From: Bradyrhizobium sp. cir1
GTDB lineage: Bacteria > Pseudomonadota > Alphaproteobacteria > Rhizobiales > Xanthobacteraceae
Assembly (NCBI RefSeq): GCF_014198245.1
Contig: NZ_JACIHE010000013.1
Span: 124,001-188,000 of the forward strand
DNA: 64,000 nt
Reading direction: 5' to 3'
Positions within the stretch are counted from its first letter, which is position 1. Each line of letters begins with the position of its first letter. Shown one piece after another: positions 15,691 through 24,092 of the stretch. The notes under the pieces are model-generated. The model made no database searches and was not told the origin of the DNA. It worked only from the letters and a program-made list of their open reading frames with translations. The translations under genes and the position numbers were made by a program.

Positions 15691-16155
15691 GTGGATCAGG
15701 TGACCCAGCACAATACCCAGCAAGCCCAGCGCAAGGCCGCGATGGCCGTGCTGGCGCACGCGGAGGCGGGCGAGATCGCCGCCCGCCTCCGCGATCTCGC
15801 TCTGCCGGCTCATCAGGATCTGCGTGCGCCGGAGAACGGCCTCGTGATGCTGCGCGGCCGGGTCGGCGGTGACGGTGCGCCGTTCAACCTCGGCGAAGCC
15901 ACGGTGTCGCGCGCGGCGGTGAGGCTCGCGAGCGGCGAGGTCGGCTTCGGCTACACGCTCGGGCGCGACGGTGAGAAGGCGCGGCTGATCGCGCTGTGCG
16001 ATGCGCTGGTGCAGTCCCGCGATTTCGGCGGGCTCGTCGAGCGCAGCGTTATCGCGCCGTTGCGCGAGCAGCTTATGGTCAGGCGGACGCGGGCGGCGGA
16101 AGAGACCGCCGCGACGAAGGTTGATTTCTACACCATGGTGCGCGGTGAGGGGTGA
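15691..16155 (+). CDS. phnG: C-P lyase core subunit PhnG
   Basis: 154-aa subunit of the PhnGHIJ complex, which with PhnI helps attach methylphosphonate to ATP-derived ribose. Family landmarks: RKAAMAVLAHAEAGEIAARL near the start, PENGLVMLRGRVGGDGAPFNLGEA (split by the usual loop), and VSRAAVRLASGEVGFGYTLGRD. The start is a GTG at 15691, with a second GTG at 15700 as an alternative; a Shine-Dalgarno sequence is weak for both. First gene of the phnGHIJKLMN operon under Pho/PhnF control. Confidence 0.9.
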   Translation: MDQVTQHNTQQAQRKAAMAVLAHAEAGEIAARLRDLALPAHQDLRAPENGLVMLRGRVGGDGAPFNLGEATVSRAAVRLASGEVGFGYTLGRDGEKARLIALCDALVQSRDFGGLVERSVIAPLREQLMVRRTRAAEETAATKVDFYTMVRGEG

Positions 16156-16159
16156 GATC

Positions 16160-16768
16160 ATGACCACGATTGCGGAACTGCCGCCGGGTTTCGCCGACAA
16201 GGTCTTGTCGGCGCAATCGACCTTTCGTTCGGTCATGGACGCGATGGCGCGGCCGGGCTCGGTCCAGCGCATCGTGCCGATGGCGGGAGCGCCCGGCATG
16301 ATGATGCGCGGCACCGCCGCGATCGCACTGACGCTGTTCGACCACGACACGCCGCTCTGGCTCGATGCGCGGATGTCGGAAAGCTCGGACGTGACCAAGT
16401 GGCTTAAGTTCCATACCGGCGCGCCGGTGGTGCAGGATTCCTCGATCGCTTCGTTCGCGCTCATCAGCGACGGTGGTGCGTTGCCTTCGCTCGAGCGCTT
16501 CGCGCTCGGCACCGGCGAATATCCGGACCGTTCGACCACGGTGATCATTCAGGTCGATAGCCTGAGCTCCGGTCGCGGCTTCGAGCTGCGCGGCCCCGGC
16601 ATCGATGGGGTCGCGACGCTGCAGGCGTCGATCAAGCCGTTCGACCTGTTCGAGCGCCTGCGCATGAACGAGGCGCTGTTTCCGCGCGGCATCGACGTGG
16701 TGCTGGTCGCAGATGACGCCGTGGTCGCGATCCCCCGCACCACGCGCGTCGTGAGCAAGGGAAGCTGA
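16160..16768 (+). CDS. phnH: C-P lyase core subunit PhnH
   Basis: 202-aa subunit of the C-P lyase core complex. It contains the family features FRSVMDAMARPGSVQRI near the N-terminus, ALTLFDHDTPLWLDARM, FALGTGEYPDRSTTVIIQVD, and GFELRGPGIDGVATL. The start at 16160, 4 bp after the phnG stop, gives the N-terminus MTTIAELPPGFADKVLSAQS expected for PhnH. Its fold resembles a PLP-transferase without the cofactor, so its role is structural. Followed at 3 bp by phnI. Confidence 0.92.
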   Translation: MTTIAELPPGFADKVLSAQSTFRSVMDAMARPGSVQRIVPMAGAPGMMMRGTAAIALTLFDHDTPLWLDARMSESSDVTKWLKFHTGAPVVQDSSIASFALISDGGALPSLERFALGTGEYPDRSTTVIIQVDSLSSGRGFELRGPGIDGVATLQASIKPFDLFERLRMNEALFPRGIDVVLVADDAVVAIPRTTRVVSKGS

Positions 16769-16771
16769 AGC

Positions 16772-17875
16772 ATGTATGTCGCAGTCAAAGGCGGCGAACG
16801 CGCCATCGAGAACGCCCATCGCCTGCTCGCGCATAAGCGGCGCGGCGACCAGAGCGTTGCGGAAGTCACGCTCGATCAGATCTCGGAGCAGCTTGGCCTC
16901 GCCGTCGACCGCGTCATGAGCGAAGGCTCGCTCTATGATCGCGAGCTCGCCGCGCTTGCGATCAAGCAGGCGCGCGGCGATCTGATCGAGGCGATTTTCC
17001 TGGTCCGCGCCTTCCGCGCCACGCTGCCGCGTTTCGGCACCAGCGAGCCGGTCGACACTGGCGCGATGCGGGTGCGGCGGCGGGTGTCGGCGACCTTCAA
17101 GGACATTCCGGGCGGCCAGATCTTAGGTCCGACCTTCGACTACACCCACCGCCTGCTCGATCCCTCGCTCGCCGAGGGCTTCGTACCGGAGGCGCCGGCT
17201 GTGGCCGAGGCCTCGACCGCGCCGACGCCGCGCGTCACCGACATTTTAGGCCGGGACGGGCTGATCGAATCCTCGCCGGAAGCCGAGGACGGCGCCAGCG
17301 TCGGCGATCTCACCCGCGAGCCGCTGAATTTTCCGGCCGACCGCGACCTGCGCCTGCAGAACCTTGCGCGCGGTGACGAAGGTTTTCTCCTCGCGATGGG
17401 CTATTCCACCCAGCGCGGCTACGGCCGCAACCATCCTTTTGTCGGCGAGATCCGTTTCGGCGAGGTCGAGGTCGAATTTCTCGCGGAAGACGTCGGCTTC
17501 GCCGTGCCGCTCGGCGCGATCGAGCTCACCGAGTGCCAGATGGTCAACCAGTTCAAGGGATCGGCCACGGAAGCGCCGTGCTTCACCCGGGGTTATGGCC
17601 TCGCCTTCGGCCAGAGCGAGCGCAAGACCATGTCGATGGCGCTGGTCGATCGCGCGCTGCGCGCGCGCGAGCTCGGCGAGGAGGCATTGGCCCCGGCGCA
17701 AGATGAAGAATTCGTGATGTCGCATTCCGACAACGTCCAGGCGACCGGCTTCGTCGAGCACCTGAAGCTGCCGCATTATGTCGACTTCCAGTCCGAGCTC
17801 GGCCTGCTGCGCAAGCTGCGTCAGGAATTTGCCGAGGCCAATGCGCCCGATGCCATGAAGGAGGCCGCGGAATGA
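16772..17875 (+). CDS. phnI: C-P lyase core subunit PhnI
   Basis: 367-aa subunit that carries the nucleosidase/phosphonyl-transfer activity of the core complex (displacing adenine from ATP with phosphonate). N-terminus MYVAVKGGERAIENAHRLLA is diagnostic; further landmarks are TRGYGLAFGQSERKTMSMALVD near residue 270 and DEEFVMSHSDNVQATGFVEHLKLPHYVDFQSEL near the end. It overlaps phnJ by 4 bp, consistent with the stoichiometric PhnGHIJ assembly. Confidence 0.94.
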   Translation: MYVAVKGGERAIENAHRLLAHKRRGDQSVAEVTLDQISEQLGLAVDRVMSEGSLYDRELAALAIKQARGDLIEAIFLVRAFRATLPRFGTSEPVDTGAMRVRRRVSATFKDIPGGQILGPTFDYTHRLLDPSLAEGFVPEAPAVAEASTAPTPRVTDILGRDGLIESSPEAEDGASVGDLTREPLNFPADRDLRLQNLARGDEGFLLAMGYSTQRGYGRNHPFVGEIRFGEVEVEFLAEDVGFAVPLGAIELTECQMVNQFKGSATEAPCFTRGYGLAFGQSERKTMSMALVDRALRARELGEEALAPAQDEEFVMSHSDNVQATGFVEHLKLPHYVDFQSELGLLRKLRQEFAEANAPDAMKEAAE

Positions 17876-18768
17876 ACGCGCCCGCCTACAACTTCGCCTA
17901 TCTCGATGAGCAGACCAAGCGGATGATCCGCCGCGCGATCCTGAAGGCGATCGCGATCCCCGGCTATCAGGTGCCGTTCGCCAGCCGCGAAATGCCGATG
18001 CCCTATGGCTGGGGCACCGGCGGCGTGCAGGTGACGGCCGCGATCCTGGGACCGCAGGACGTCTTGAAGGTGATCGACCAGGGTTCGGACGACACCACCA
18101 ACGCGATCTCGATCCGAAAATTCTTCGCCAAGACCGCTGGCGTCGCCACCACGACGGCGACGGACGAGGCAACGGTGATCCAGACCCGCCACCGCATCCC
18201 GGAGACGGCGCTGCGCGCGAACCAGGTGCTGGTCTATCAGGTGCCGATCCCGGAACCGCTGCGCTTCCTCGAGCCGCGCGAGACCGAGACGCGGCGCATG
18301 CACGCGCTCGCCGAATACGGCCTGATGCATGTGAAGCTCTATGAGGACATCGCCCGCTTCGGCCACATCGCGACCGCCTATGCCTATCCGGTCAAGGTGA
18401 ACGCGCGCTACGTGATGGACCCGTCGCCGACGCCGAAATTCGACAATCCCAAGATGGACAATTGCCCGGCGCTGCAATTGTTCGGTGCCGGCCGCGAGAA
18501 GCGCATCTATGCGATCCCGCCTTACACCCAGGTGGTCTCGCTCGATTTCGAGGATCACCCGTTCGAGCCCTATCGTTTCAATGCGCCTTGCGCGCTGTGC
18601 GGGGCGGAGAACTCCTACCTCGACGAGATCGTCACCGACGACAAGGGCGGGCGCATGTTTGTCTGCTCGGACACCGATTATTGCGAGGGACGCCAGGCCG
18701 CCGGTCATCACGGCAGCCTCAGCGCCGCGCCGTACAAGGAGAAGGCGCAGGAGGCCTCGAATGGCTGA
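17872..18768 (+). CDS. phnJ: C-P lyase radical-SAM subunit PhnJ (alpha-D-ribose 1-methylphosphonate 5-phosphate C-P-lyase)
   Basis: 298-aa enzyme that breaks the carbon-phosphorus bond by radical SAM chemistry. Cysteines are at residues 240, 243, 265 and 271 (CALC and VCSDTDYC segments), matching within one residue the four conserved Cys of E. coli PhnJ, three of which bind the iron-sulfur cluster. The Gly-rich GWGTGGVQV loop near residue 45 carries the glycyl-radical region. It overlaps phnI by 4 bp and phnK by 8 bp. All key residues are intact, so the pathway should be functional. Confidence 0.95.
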   Translation: MNAPAYNFAYLDEQTKRMIRRAILKAIAIPGYQVPFASREMPMPYGWGTGGVQVTAAILGPQDVLKVIDQGSDDTTNAISIRKFFAKTAGVATTTATDEATVIQTRHRIPETALRANQVLVYQVPIPEPLRFLEPRETETRRMHALAEYGLMHVKLYEDIARFGHIATAYAYPVKVNARYVMDPSPTPKFDNPKMDNCPALQLFGAGREKRIYAIPPYTQVVSLDFEDHPFEPYRFNAPCALCGAENSYLDEIVTDDKGGRMFVCSDTDYCEGRQAAGHHGSLSAAPYKEKAQEASNG

Positions 18769-19558
18769 TCAGAATCTGGTCGAGAACGACGAGCCGCTGC
18801 TGGTCGCAAAATCCCTCAGCAAGTCGTTCGGCCGCATCAAAGCCTGCCGCGACGTGTCGTTCTCGCTCTATCCCGGCGAGGTGCTGGCGATCGTCGGCGA
18901 ATCCGGCTCGGGCAAGTCGACGCTGCTGCAGATGCTGTCGGGCCAGCTCGCCCCGAGCGCGGGTCACGTCTCGTATCGCATGCGTGACGGCATCACCCGC
19001 GATCTCGCGACGCTGGGCGAAGCCGAGCGCCGCTTCCTGTTCCGCACCGATTGGGGTTTCGTGCATCAGGATCCTGCCCAGGGCCTGCGCATGGCGGTGT
19101 CGGCCGGCGCCAATGTCGGCGAGCGGCTGATGGCGGTGGGCTGGAATCACTACGGCCGCATCCGCGACACCGCCTCCGACTGGTTGACCCGCGTCGAGAT
19201 CGATACCGCGCGCATCGACGATGCGCCGCGCACCTATTCCGGCGGCATGCGCCAGCGTCTCCAGATCGCGCGCAACCTCGTCACCGAGCCCCGGCTGGTG
19301 TTCATGGACGAGCCGACCGGCGGCCTCGATGTCTCCGTGCAGGCGCGCCTGCTCGACCTCCTGCGCAGCCTCGTCGCCGAGCTTAACCTCGCCGTGATCA
19401 TCGTCACCCACGATCTCGCGGTAGCGCGCCTGTTGTCGCACCGCGTGATGGTGATGAAAGGCGGCCGCGTCATCGAGACCGGTCTCACCGATCAGGTGCT
19501 CGACGACCCGCGCGAGCCGTATACGCAACTCCTCGTCTCCTCGATTCTGCCGCCATGA
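18761..19558 (+). CDS. phnK: C-P lyase-associated ATPase PhnK
   Basis: 265-aa ABC-type ATPase that docks on the PhnGHIJ core, not on a transporter. Walker A GESGSGKST lies near residues 45-53, the signature YSGGMRQRL near 159-167, and Walker B VFMDEPTGGLD after it. The PhnK-type insert DWGFVHQDPAQGLRM is present. The ATG at 18761 overlaps the end of phnJ; the frame is open further upstream only as a shadow of phnJ. It overlaps phnL by 4 bp. Confidence 0.93.
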   Translation: MADQNLVENDEPLLVAKSLSKSFGRIKACRDVSFSLYPGEVLAIVGESGSGKSTLLQMLSGQLAPSAGHVSYRMRDGITRDLATLGEAERRFLFRTDWGFVHQDPAQGLRMAVSAGANVGERLMAVGWNHYGRIRDTASDWLTRVEIDTARIDDAPRTYSGGMRQRLQIARNLVTEPRLVFMDEPTGGLDVSVQARLLDLLRSLVAELNLAVIIVTHDLAVARLLSHRVMVMKGGRVIETGLTDQVLDDPREPYTQLLVSSILPP

Positions 19559-20265
19559 GTGTTCCGATGACCGCCATGATCGACGTCGCCGATGCGCAAA
19601 AGACCTTCACGATGCACCTGCAAGGCGGCATCGAATTGCCCGTCGTCAGCGGCGTGACCTTCCACGTCAACCCCGGTGAATGCGTCGTGCTCTCCGGCCC
19701 ATCCGGCGCCGGAAAATCGTCGATCCTGAAGATGATCTTCGGCAATTACCGCTGCGACTCGGGCCGCATCGGCATCCGCCATCGCGGCACGGTGGTCGAT
19801 CTCGCCACCGCCGAGCCGCGGCAGGTCCTCAACATTCGTCGCTCCACCATCGGCTATGTCAGCCAGTTTTTGCGGGCGGTGCCGCGCGTCGCCACCATCG
19901 ACGTCGTCGCCGAGCCGTTGATCGTCAACGGCATGAGCCGGGCCGATGCACAGGCGCGCGCCGGTGAGTTGTTGCATCGCCTCAACATCCCCGAGCGCCT
20001 GTGGCAGCTTCCCCCTGCCACCTTCTCCGGCGGCGAGCAGCAGCGCGTCAATATCGCGCGCGGCTTCATCTCGGATCTGCCGATCCTGCTGCTGGACGAG
20101 CCGACCGCCTCGCTCGATGCCGCCAACCGCGCCGTGGTGGTCGAGCTGGTCGCCGAGAAGAAGCGTCAGGGCGTCGCCATGGTCGCCATTGTCCATGACG
20201 ACGAAATCCGCCATCTGATTGCCGACCGCATCGTCGACGTCACCAGCTTTGCCGCCGCGGCCTGA
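19555..20265 (+). CDS. phnL: C-P lyase-associated ATPase PhnL
   Basis: 236-aa second ABC-type ATPase of the C-P lyase machine, thought to pair with PhnK on the core complex. Walker A GPSGAGKSS is near residues 47-55, the signature FSGGEQQRVNIARGF near 157, and Walker B ILLLDEPTASLD near 177. The QFLRAVPRVATIDVVAEPL segment is characteristic. The start overlaps the phnK stop (ATGA); the later ATGs at 19567 and 19576 are alternatives. Confidence 0.93.
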   Translation: MSVPMTAMIDVADAQKTFTMHLQGGIELPVVSGVTFHVNPGECVVLSGPSGAGKSSILKMIFGNYRCDSGRIGIRHRGTVVDLATAEPRQVLNIRRSTIGYVSQFLRAVPRVATIDVVAEPLIVNGMSRADAQARAGELLHRLNIPERLWQLPPATFSGGEQQRVNIARGFISDLPILLLDEPTASLDAANRAVVVELVAEKKRQGVAMVAIVHDDEIRHLIADRIVDVTSFAAAA

Positions 20266-20270
20266 AGGAC

Positions 20271-21428
20271 ATGGAAATGAAGCCGAAGGACACATTGATT
20301 GCCAACGCCAGGATCGTCCTGGCCGACCGGGTGATCGAGCAGGGCTGGCTCGCGCTTGCCGATGGACGCATCGCAGAGATCGGTGAGGGCAGGGCCCCCG
20401 CGGGCGCAGAGGATGCCGGCGGCGATCTGATCATGCCGGGCCTGATCGAGCTCCACACCGACCATCTCGAAGCGCATTACGTGCCGCGGCCAAAGGTGTT
20501 CTGGAATCCGGTCGCCGCCGTCGTCTCCTATGACGGCCAGCTCGCCACATCAGGCATCACCACCGTGTTCGATTCGCTCCGGGTCTGGCGTGAGGACGGC
20601 GCGGAGGAGGTCGATGGCCGCGCCGGCGTGCTCGCCGCCGCGATCACCACCGCGCGCGAAGCCAACCTGCTGCGCGCCGACCACTTCCTGCATCTGCGCT
20701 GCGAAATCCCGATGCCGAGCGTGGTCGAGGAGGCCAAGGAGCTGATCGACCGTCCCGACGTCAAGCTGATGTCGCTGATGGACCACACGCCGGGCCAGCG
20801 CCAGTTCCGCGACGAGGTCAAGCTGCGCGACTATTACCGCGGCAAGGGCGGTGGCAAGACCGATGCCGAGCTCGACGAGCTGTTCGCAAAGCGCTTCGAA
20901 TATCAGAGGCTCTATGCCGCGGCCAACATGCGCGAGATCGTGGCGCTGGCGCACGAGTACAAGATCCCGCTGGCGAGCCACGACGACACCACCGAGGAGA
21001 ATGTCGCGGATGCCGTGCGCGATCGCGTTTCGGTCGCGGAATTCCCGACCACGCTGGAGGCCGCGCGCGGCCTGCACCAGGCCGGCATCGACATCCTGAT
21101 GGGCGCGCCCAACGTCGTGCGCGGCGGCTCGCACTCCGGCAACATTGCCGCGGTCGATCTCGCCCGCGAAGGCCTGCTCGATATCCTGTCGTCGGACTAC
21201 ATTCCGTCCAGCCTCCTGATGGCGGCGTTGCAATTGCCCGAGCATGTGCCTGCGATCAGCCTTCCGGCTGCGGTTCGCACGGTGACCAAGGCACCCGCCG
21301 AGGCGGTCGGCCTCACCGACCGCGGCGAGGTCGCAACCGGCAAGCGCGCCGACCTGATCCGCGTGCATGTCGCAGGCCACGTTCCCGTGGTCCGCAGCGT
21401 CTGGCGCGAGGGACGCCGCGTCGCATGA
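20271..21428 (+). CDS. phnM: Alpha-D-ribose 1-methylphosphonate 5-triphosphate diphosphatase PhnM, copy 2
   Basis: 385-aa amidohydrolase that removes pyrophosphate from the ribose triphosphate intermediate before C-P cleavage. It follows E. coli PhnM closely: LPGLIELHTDHLEAHYVPRPK-type N-terminal metal motif (here MPGLIELHTDHLE), LMSLMDHTPGQRQF, LASHDDTTEENV, GAPNVVRGGSHSGN and DILSSDYIPSSLL. Located in the canonical slot between phnL and phnN, it is the likely main PhnM; the second PhnM-like gene sits at 9035-10228 in the divergent operon. Confidence 0.94.
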   Translation: MEMKPKDTLIANARIVLADRVIEQGWLALADGRIAEIGEGRAPAGAEDAGGDLIMPGLIELHTDHLEAHYVPRPKVFWNPVAAVVSYDGQLATSGITTVFDSLRVWREDGAEEVDGRAGVLAAAITTAREANLLRADHFLHLRCEIPMPSVVEEAKELIDRPDVKLMSLMDHTPGQRQFRDEVKLRDYYRGKGGGKTDAELDELFAKRFEYQRLYAAANMREIVALAHEYKIPLASHDDTTEENVADAVRDRVSVAEFPTTLEAARGLHQAGIDILMGAPNVVRGGSHSGNIAAVDLAREGLLDILSSDYIPSSLLMAALQLPEHVPAISLPAAVRTVTKAPAEAVGLTDRGEVATGKRADLIRVHVAGHVPVVRSVWREGRRVA

Positions 21429-22021
21429 GCGAGACCGTGACCACGGCCGAGGGCGAGGCGGGCGCGATCGGGCCCGGCCGGCTCGTGCTCGTGGTCGGTC
21501 CCAGCGGCGCCGGCAAGGATACGCTGCTCCGGCTGGCGCAGGCGGCCTGCGCCGATGACCTGAGTGTCGTCTTTCCGCGCCGTGTCGTGACGCGCGCGTC
21601 CTCCGCGGACGAGGACAATATCGCGGTCAGCCAGGACGAATTCCGCCGTGCGCGCGATCACGGCGATTTCGCCGTGCACTGGGAGGCGCATGGACACGCC
21701 TATGCGCTGCCGCTCGAGATCAACGACGACATCCGCGCCGGTTGTGCGGTCGTCGCGAACGTCTCGCGCACTGTGATTGCCACGTTGCGCCGGGCCTATG
21801 CCAATGTCGTGGTGGTCGCGATCACGGCGCCGCCGGACGTGCTGGCGCAGCGGCTTGCCGCGCGGGCGCGGCAGAGCGACCGAAATATCGCGGAGCGGCT
21901 GTCACGCAGTGTCGACAACTCGTCGGCGCAAGCCGACGTCACCATCCTCAACGCCGGCAGCGCGGACTATCACAGCCGCCAGCTCGTGCGCGTCATCAAG
22001 AACGAAAGCTGGCAAGACTAG
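21425..22021 (+). CDS. phnN: Ribose 1,5-bisphosphokinase PhnN
   Basis: 198-aa guanylate-kinase-like enzyme that converts ribose 1,5-bisphosphate to PRPP, closing the C-P lyase pathway. Walker A VGPSGAGKDT is at about residues 24-33, followed by VFPRRVVTRASSADEDNIAV (substrate-binding, as in PhnN) and WEAHGHAYALP. It overlaps phnM by 4 bp and ends the phnGHIJKLMN operon. Confidence 0.92.
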   Translation: MSETVTTAEGEAGAIGPGRLVLVVGPSGAGKDTLLRLAQAACADDLSVVFPRRVVTRASSADEDNIAVSQDEFRRARDHGDFAVHWEAHGHAYALPLEINDDIRAGCAVVANVSRTVIATLRRAYANVVVVAITAPPDVLAQRLAARARQSDRNIAERLSRSVDNSSAQADVTILNAGSADYHSRQLVRVIKNESWQD

Positions 22022-22048
22022 CGGCTGGCCCAACAAGGAGAGAGTGGA

Positions 22049-22660
22049 ATGACGGTGATCGAAACGGTCGAACAGCTTGAGGCCATCTACGGCGCCACCA
22101 ACGATGCCTCGACCGTGAAAGTCGCCGACCATGTCACGCCGCTCTACCGCATCTTCATCGAGAAGGCGCCGTTCGCCGCGCTCGCGACCATCGGCCCCGA
22201 AGGCATCGATTGCTCGCCGCGCGGCGATCTTCCCGGCTTCGTCCGCATCCACGATCCCAACACGCTGATGCTGCCGGACCGACGCGGCAACAACCGGGTC
22301 GATTCCCTGCGCAACATCGTGCGCGACCCGCGCGTGTCGCTGATGTTCCTGATCCCCGGGTCCGGCAATGCGGTCCGCGCCAACGGCCGCGCGCATCTGT
22401 CAGTCGATCCGGAGCTGCTGGCCTCGTTCAAGGTCGAGGGCAAGGCGCCGCGCAGCGTGATGGTGATGAACGTGGAAGAAATCTATTTCCAGTGCGCCCG
22501 CGCCATCGTCCGCTCCGATCTCTGGAATCCCGACAAGCGCGTCGATCCCAAGACGCTGCCGACACCGGGCCAGATCCTCGCCGAGATGAGCCAGAACAAG
22601 GTCGGCGGCGCGGAGTACGACCGCATCTGGCCCGAGCGCGCGGCGGCAACGATGTGGTGA
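22049..22660 (+). CDS. Pyridoxamine 5'-phosphate oxidase-related FMN-binding protein
   Basis: 203-aa split-barrel flavoprotein of the PPOX family (DR2398/MSMEG_1061-like). FMN-binding features: FAALATIGPEGIDCSPRGDLPGFVRI near residue 45, then LMLPDRRGNNRVDSLRNIV and VSLMFLIPGSGNAVRANGRA. The C-terminal ARAIVRSDLWNP is typical of the subfamily. A strong AAGGAGAG precedes the start. It lies 27 bp after phnN and could be cotranscribed with the C-P lyase operon, but PPOX proteins are not known C-P lyase parts, so a link is unproven. Confidence 0.82.
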   Translation: MTVIETVEQLEAIYGATNDASTVKVADHVTPLYRIFIEKAPFAALATIGPEGIDCSPRGDLPGFVRIHDPNTLMLPDRRGNNRVDSLRNIVRDPRVSLMFLIPGSGNAVRANGRAHLSVDPELLASFKVEGKAPRSVMVMNVEEIYFQCARAIVRSDLWNPDKRVDPKTLPTPGQILAEMSQNKVGGAEYDRIWPERAAATMW

Positions 22661-22670
22661 TCGACCGCGC

Positions 22671-23075
22671 TCTCTCGTCTCCCTCGCCCCGCTCTCTTGT
22701 CCGCCGAAGCCCGCCTTCGGGCGAAGGCGGATGCGGGGAGAGGGCGGGGTGAGGGGCCTCTCTCTCCACACGTGAGATCGTCGTGGGACCTGTACCCCCT
22801 CACCCGGATTGCATCTTCGATGCAATCCGACCTCTCCCCGCAAGCGGCAGGGCTATCGCATATGACTCGTTGAGGCGGCCTGCGCGCACGCCTCGTCCTT
22901 CGAGACGGCGCTTACGCGCCTCCTCAGGATGAGGCTAATCAGCGTCAGTGCCCGTTGAAACTGCTGCCGCGCACTCCGTCCTCATCCTGAGGAGCCCGCC
23001 CTGAAGCGGGCGTCTCGAAGGATGGCCACAGGGGAAGCTCTCAAATGCGATAGCCCTGCCGCAAGCGGGGAGAGG
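22671..23075. repeat. Composite family 2 repeat region, interrupted by a MITE-like element
   Basis: The 441-bp gap between 22660 and 23102 has no gene. It holds one family 2 repeat (22671-22760) into which a hairpin module CTTGTCCGCCG / GGCGAAGGCGG is nested (22696-22730). Next is the hairpin GGATTGCATC / GATGCAATCC (22806-22829), then a CCTCTCCCCGCAAGCGG unit whose second half, after the MITE-like insertion, resumes at 23059-23075. Confidence 0.75.
22848..23058. mobile_element. MITE-like element, 211 bp, with terminal inverted repeats and 10-bp target duplication
   Basis: Both ends carry CAGGGCTATCGCAT in inverted orientation (22848-22861 and 23045-23058), and 17 of the outer 18 bp match. 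The element is flanked on each side by the same 10 bp, CCGCAAGCGG (22838-22847 and 23059-23068). Removing element and one flank restores an intact family 2 hairpin, CCTCTCC-CCGCAAGCGG-GGAGAGG. The interior is a large imperfect palindrome (CCTTCGAGACG...CCTCAGGATGAGG against CCTCATCCTGAGG...CGTCTCGAAGG) with no coding capacity. It is therefore non-autonomous, and the mobilising transposase is not in the window. Confidence 0.7.
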
Positions 23076-23101
23076 TGAAGCAAGCACGCCGCAGCCGCCC
23101 T

Positions 23102-23833
23102 CTAATTAAACGCCGTTCCGCCGCTCAGCGCGATGGTCTGCCCGGTCATGTAGGCATTATCGACCAGCAGCATCACCGCTTTCGCCACCTCATCCGCCGT
23201 GCCGAAGCGGCCGAGCGGGATGCGACTGACGAGGCCGGGCTGGCCGCTCATCATGTCGGTCTCGATCAGCGAGGGCGCCACCGCGTTGACGGTGATGCCT
23301 TCCTTCACCAGCCGCGCCGCATAACCTCGCGTCAGGCCCTCCATGCCGGCCTTGGACGCATTGTAGTGCGGCCCGATCGAGCCGGCGCCACGTGCAGCAC
23401 CGGAGGAGATGTTGACGATGCGGCCCCATTTCCGCGCGCGCATCGACGGCAGCACCGCCTGCGTGCACAGGAAGGCGGATTTCAGGTTGACCAGGATGGT
23501 GCGGTCGAAATCGTCCTCGGTGAGATCATCGATGCCGCGCGTGATGGCGATGCCGGCATTGTTGACGAGGATATCGATCGGCCCGAGTCCGGCCGTGACG
23601 CGCTCGACCATTCCGGCCACGGCTTCGCGTTGCGAGACGTCGGCGGCGACCACGATGGCGCGGCCGCCCTGCTGGCCGATCTCGCCCGCGAGTTGTTCAG
23701 CCTGGCCAATTCTCTCGCGGCAATTGATCGCCACCGCTGCGCCTGCTTCGGCCAGCGCACGACAGACGGCTGCGCCAATCCCGCGCGAGCCGCCGGTGAC
23801 GAGCGCCGTGCGCCCCTTCAAAGCATCCGTCAT
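23102..23833 (-). CDS. SDR-family oxidoreductase (FabG-like)
   Basis: 243-aa NAD(P)-dependent short-chain dehydrogenase. Cofactor motif TGGSRGIGAAV is at about residues 13-23, NNAGIA near 90, and the catalytic Ser-Tyr-Lys is in the segment NISSGAARGAGSIGPHYNASKAG, where a longer than usual Ala/Gly stretch separates Ser and Tyr. The start at 23833 has GGGAGGAC upstream. The frame is open a further 46 codons upstream, but that part has no homology. It is 3-oxoacyl-ACP-reductase-like, but the substrate is not predictable. It is divergent from the sulfur leader region. Confidence 0.88.
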   Translation of the reverse strand: MTDALKGRTALVTGGSRGIGAAVCRALAEAGAAVAINCRERIGQAEQLAGEIGQQGGRAIVVAADVSQREAVAGMVERVTAGLGPIDILVNNAGIAITRGIDDLTEDDFDRTILVNLKSAFLCTQAVLPSMRARKWGRIVNISSGAARGAGSIGPHYNASKAGMEGLTRGYAARLVKEGITVNAVAPSLIETDMMSGQPGLVSRIPLGRFGTADEVAKAVMLLVDNAYMTGQTIALSGGTAFN

Positions 23834-23988
23834 GTCGTCCTCCCGCACTTCTTTGCGCCTCTCAGGGCAACGGTACCACGCTATGGACCCCCTGCGTGTT
23901 GACATCATCGCGAGATGATTTCGGCTGCGGCGGCTTGCGCGCAGAGAAGTGCGCGCACGCGACCGCGGCAAATATGGATAGCCATTTC

Positions 23989-24017
23989 ATTGACCGATTG
24001 GGTCAATCCCTCGATAT
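23989..24017 (+). promoter_or_regulatory. Predicted promoter with dyad, upstream of the Cys-leader sulfur operon
   Basis: TTGACC (23989-23994), 17-bp spacer, GATATT (24012-24017). The -35 is itself the left arm of the inverted repeat TTGACC-GATTG-GGTCAA (23989-24005), a plausible regulator site. Predicted transcription would begin near 24024 and give a leader RNA of about 70 nt before the leader peptide. The rest of the 23834-24092 gap shows no gene. Confidence 0.45.
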
Positions 24018-24092
24018 TCGCAACATCGAAACTGCATCGTCGAGCCGAAGGCCTGCTGCATGAGATCGAATGACCAGCGAGTGAGAAGCGAC

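Noticed and set aside
22661..23101. CRISPR array in the repeat-rich gap
   Set aside because: Repeats are inverted and of unequal length, with no regular direct repeats and spacers and no cas genes.
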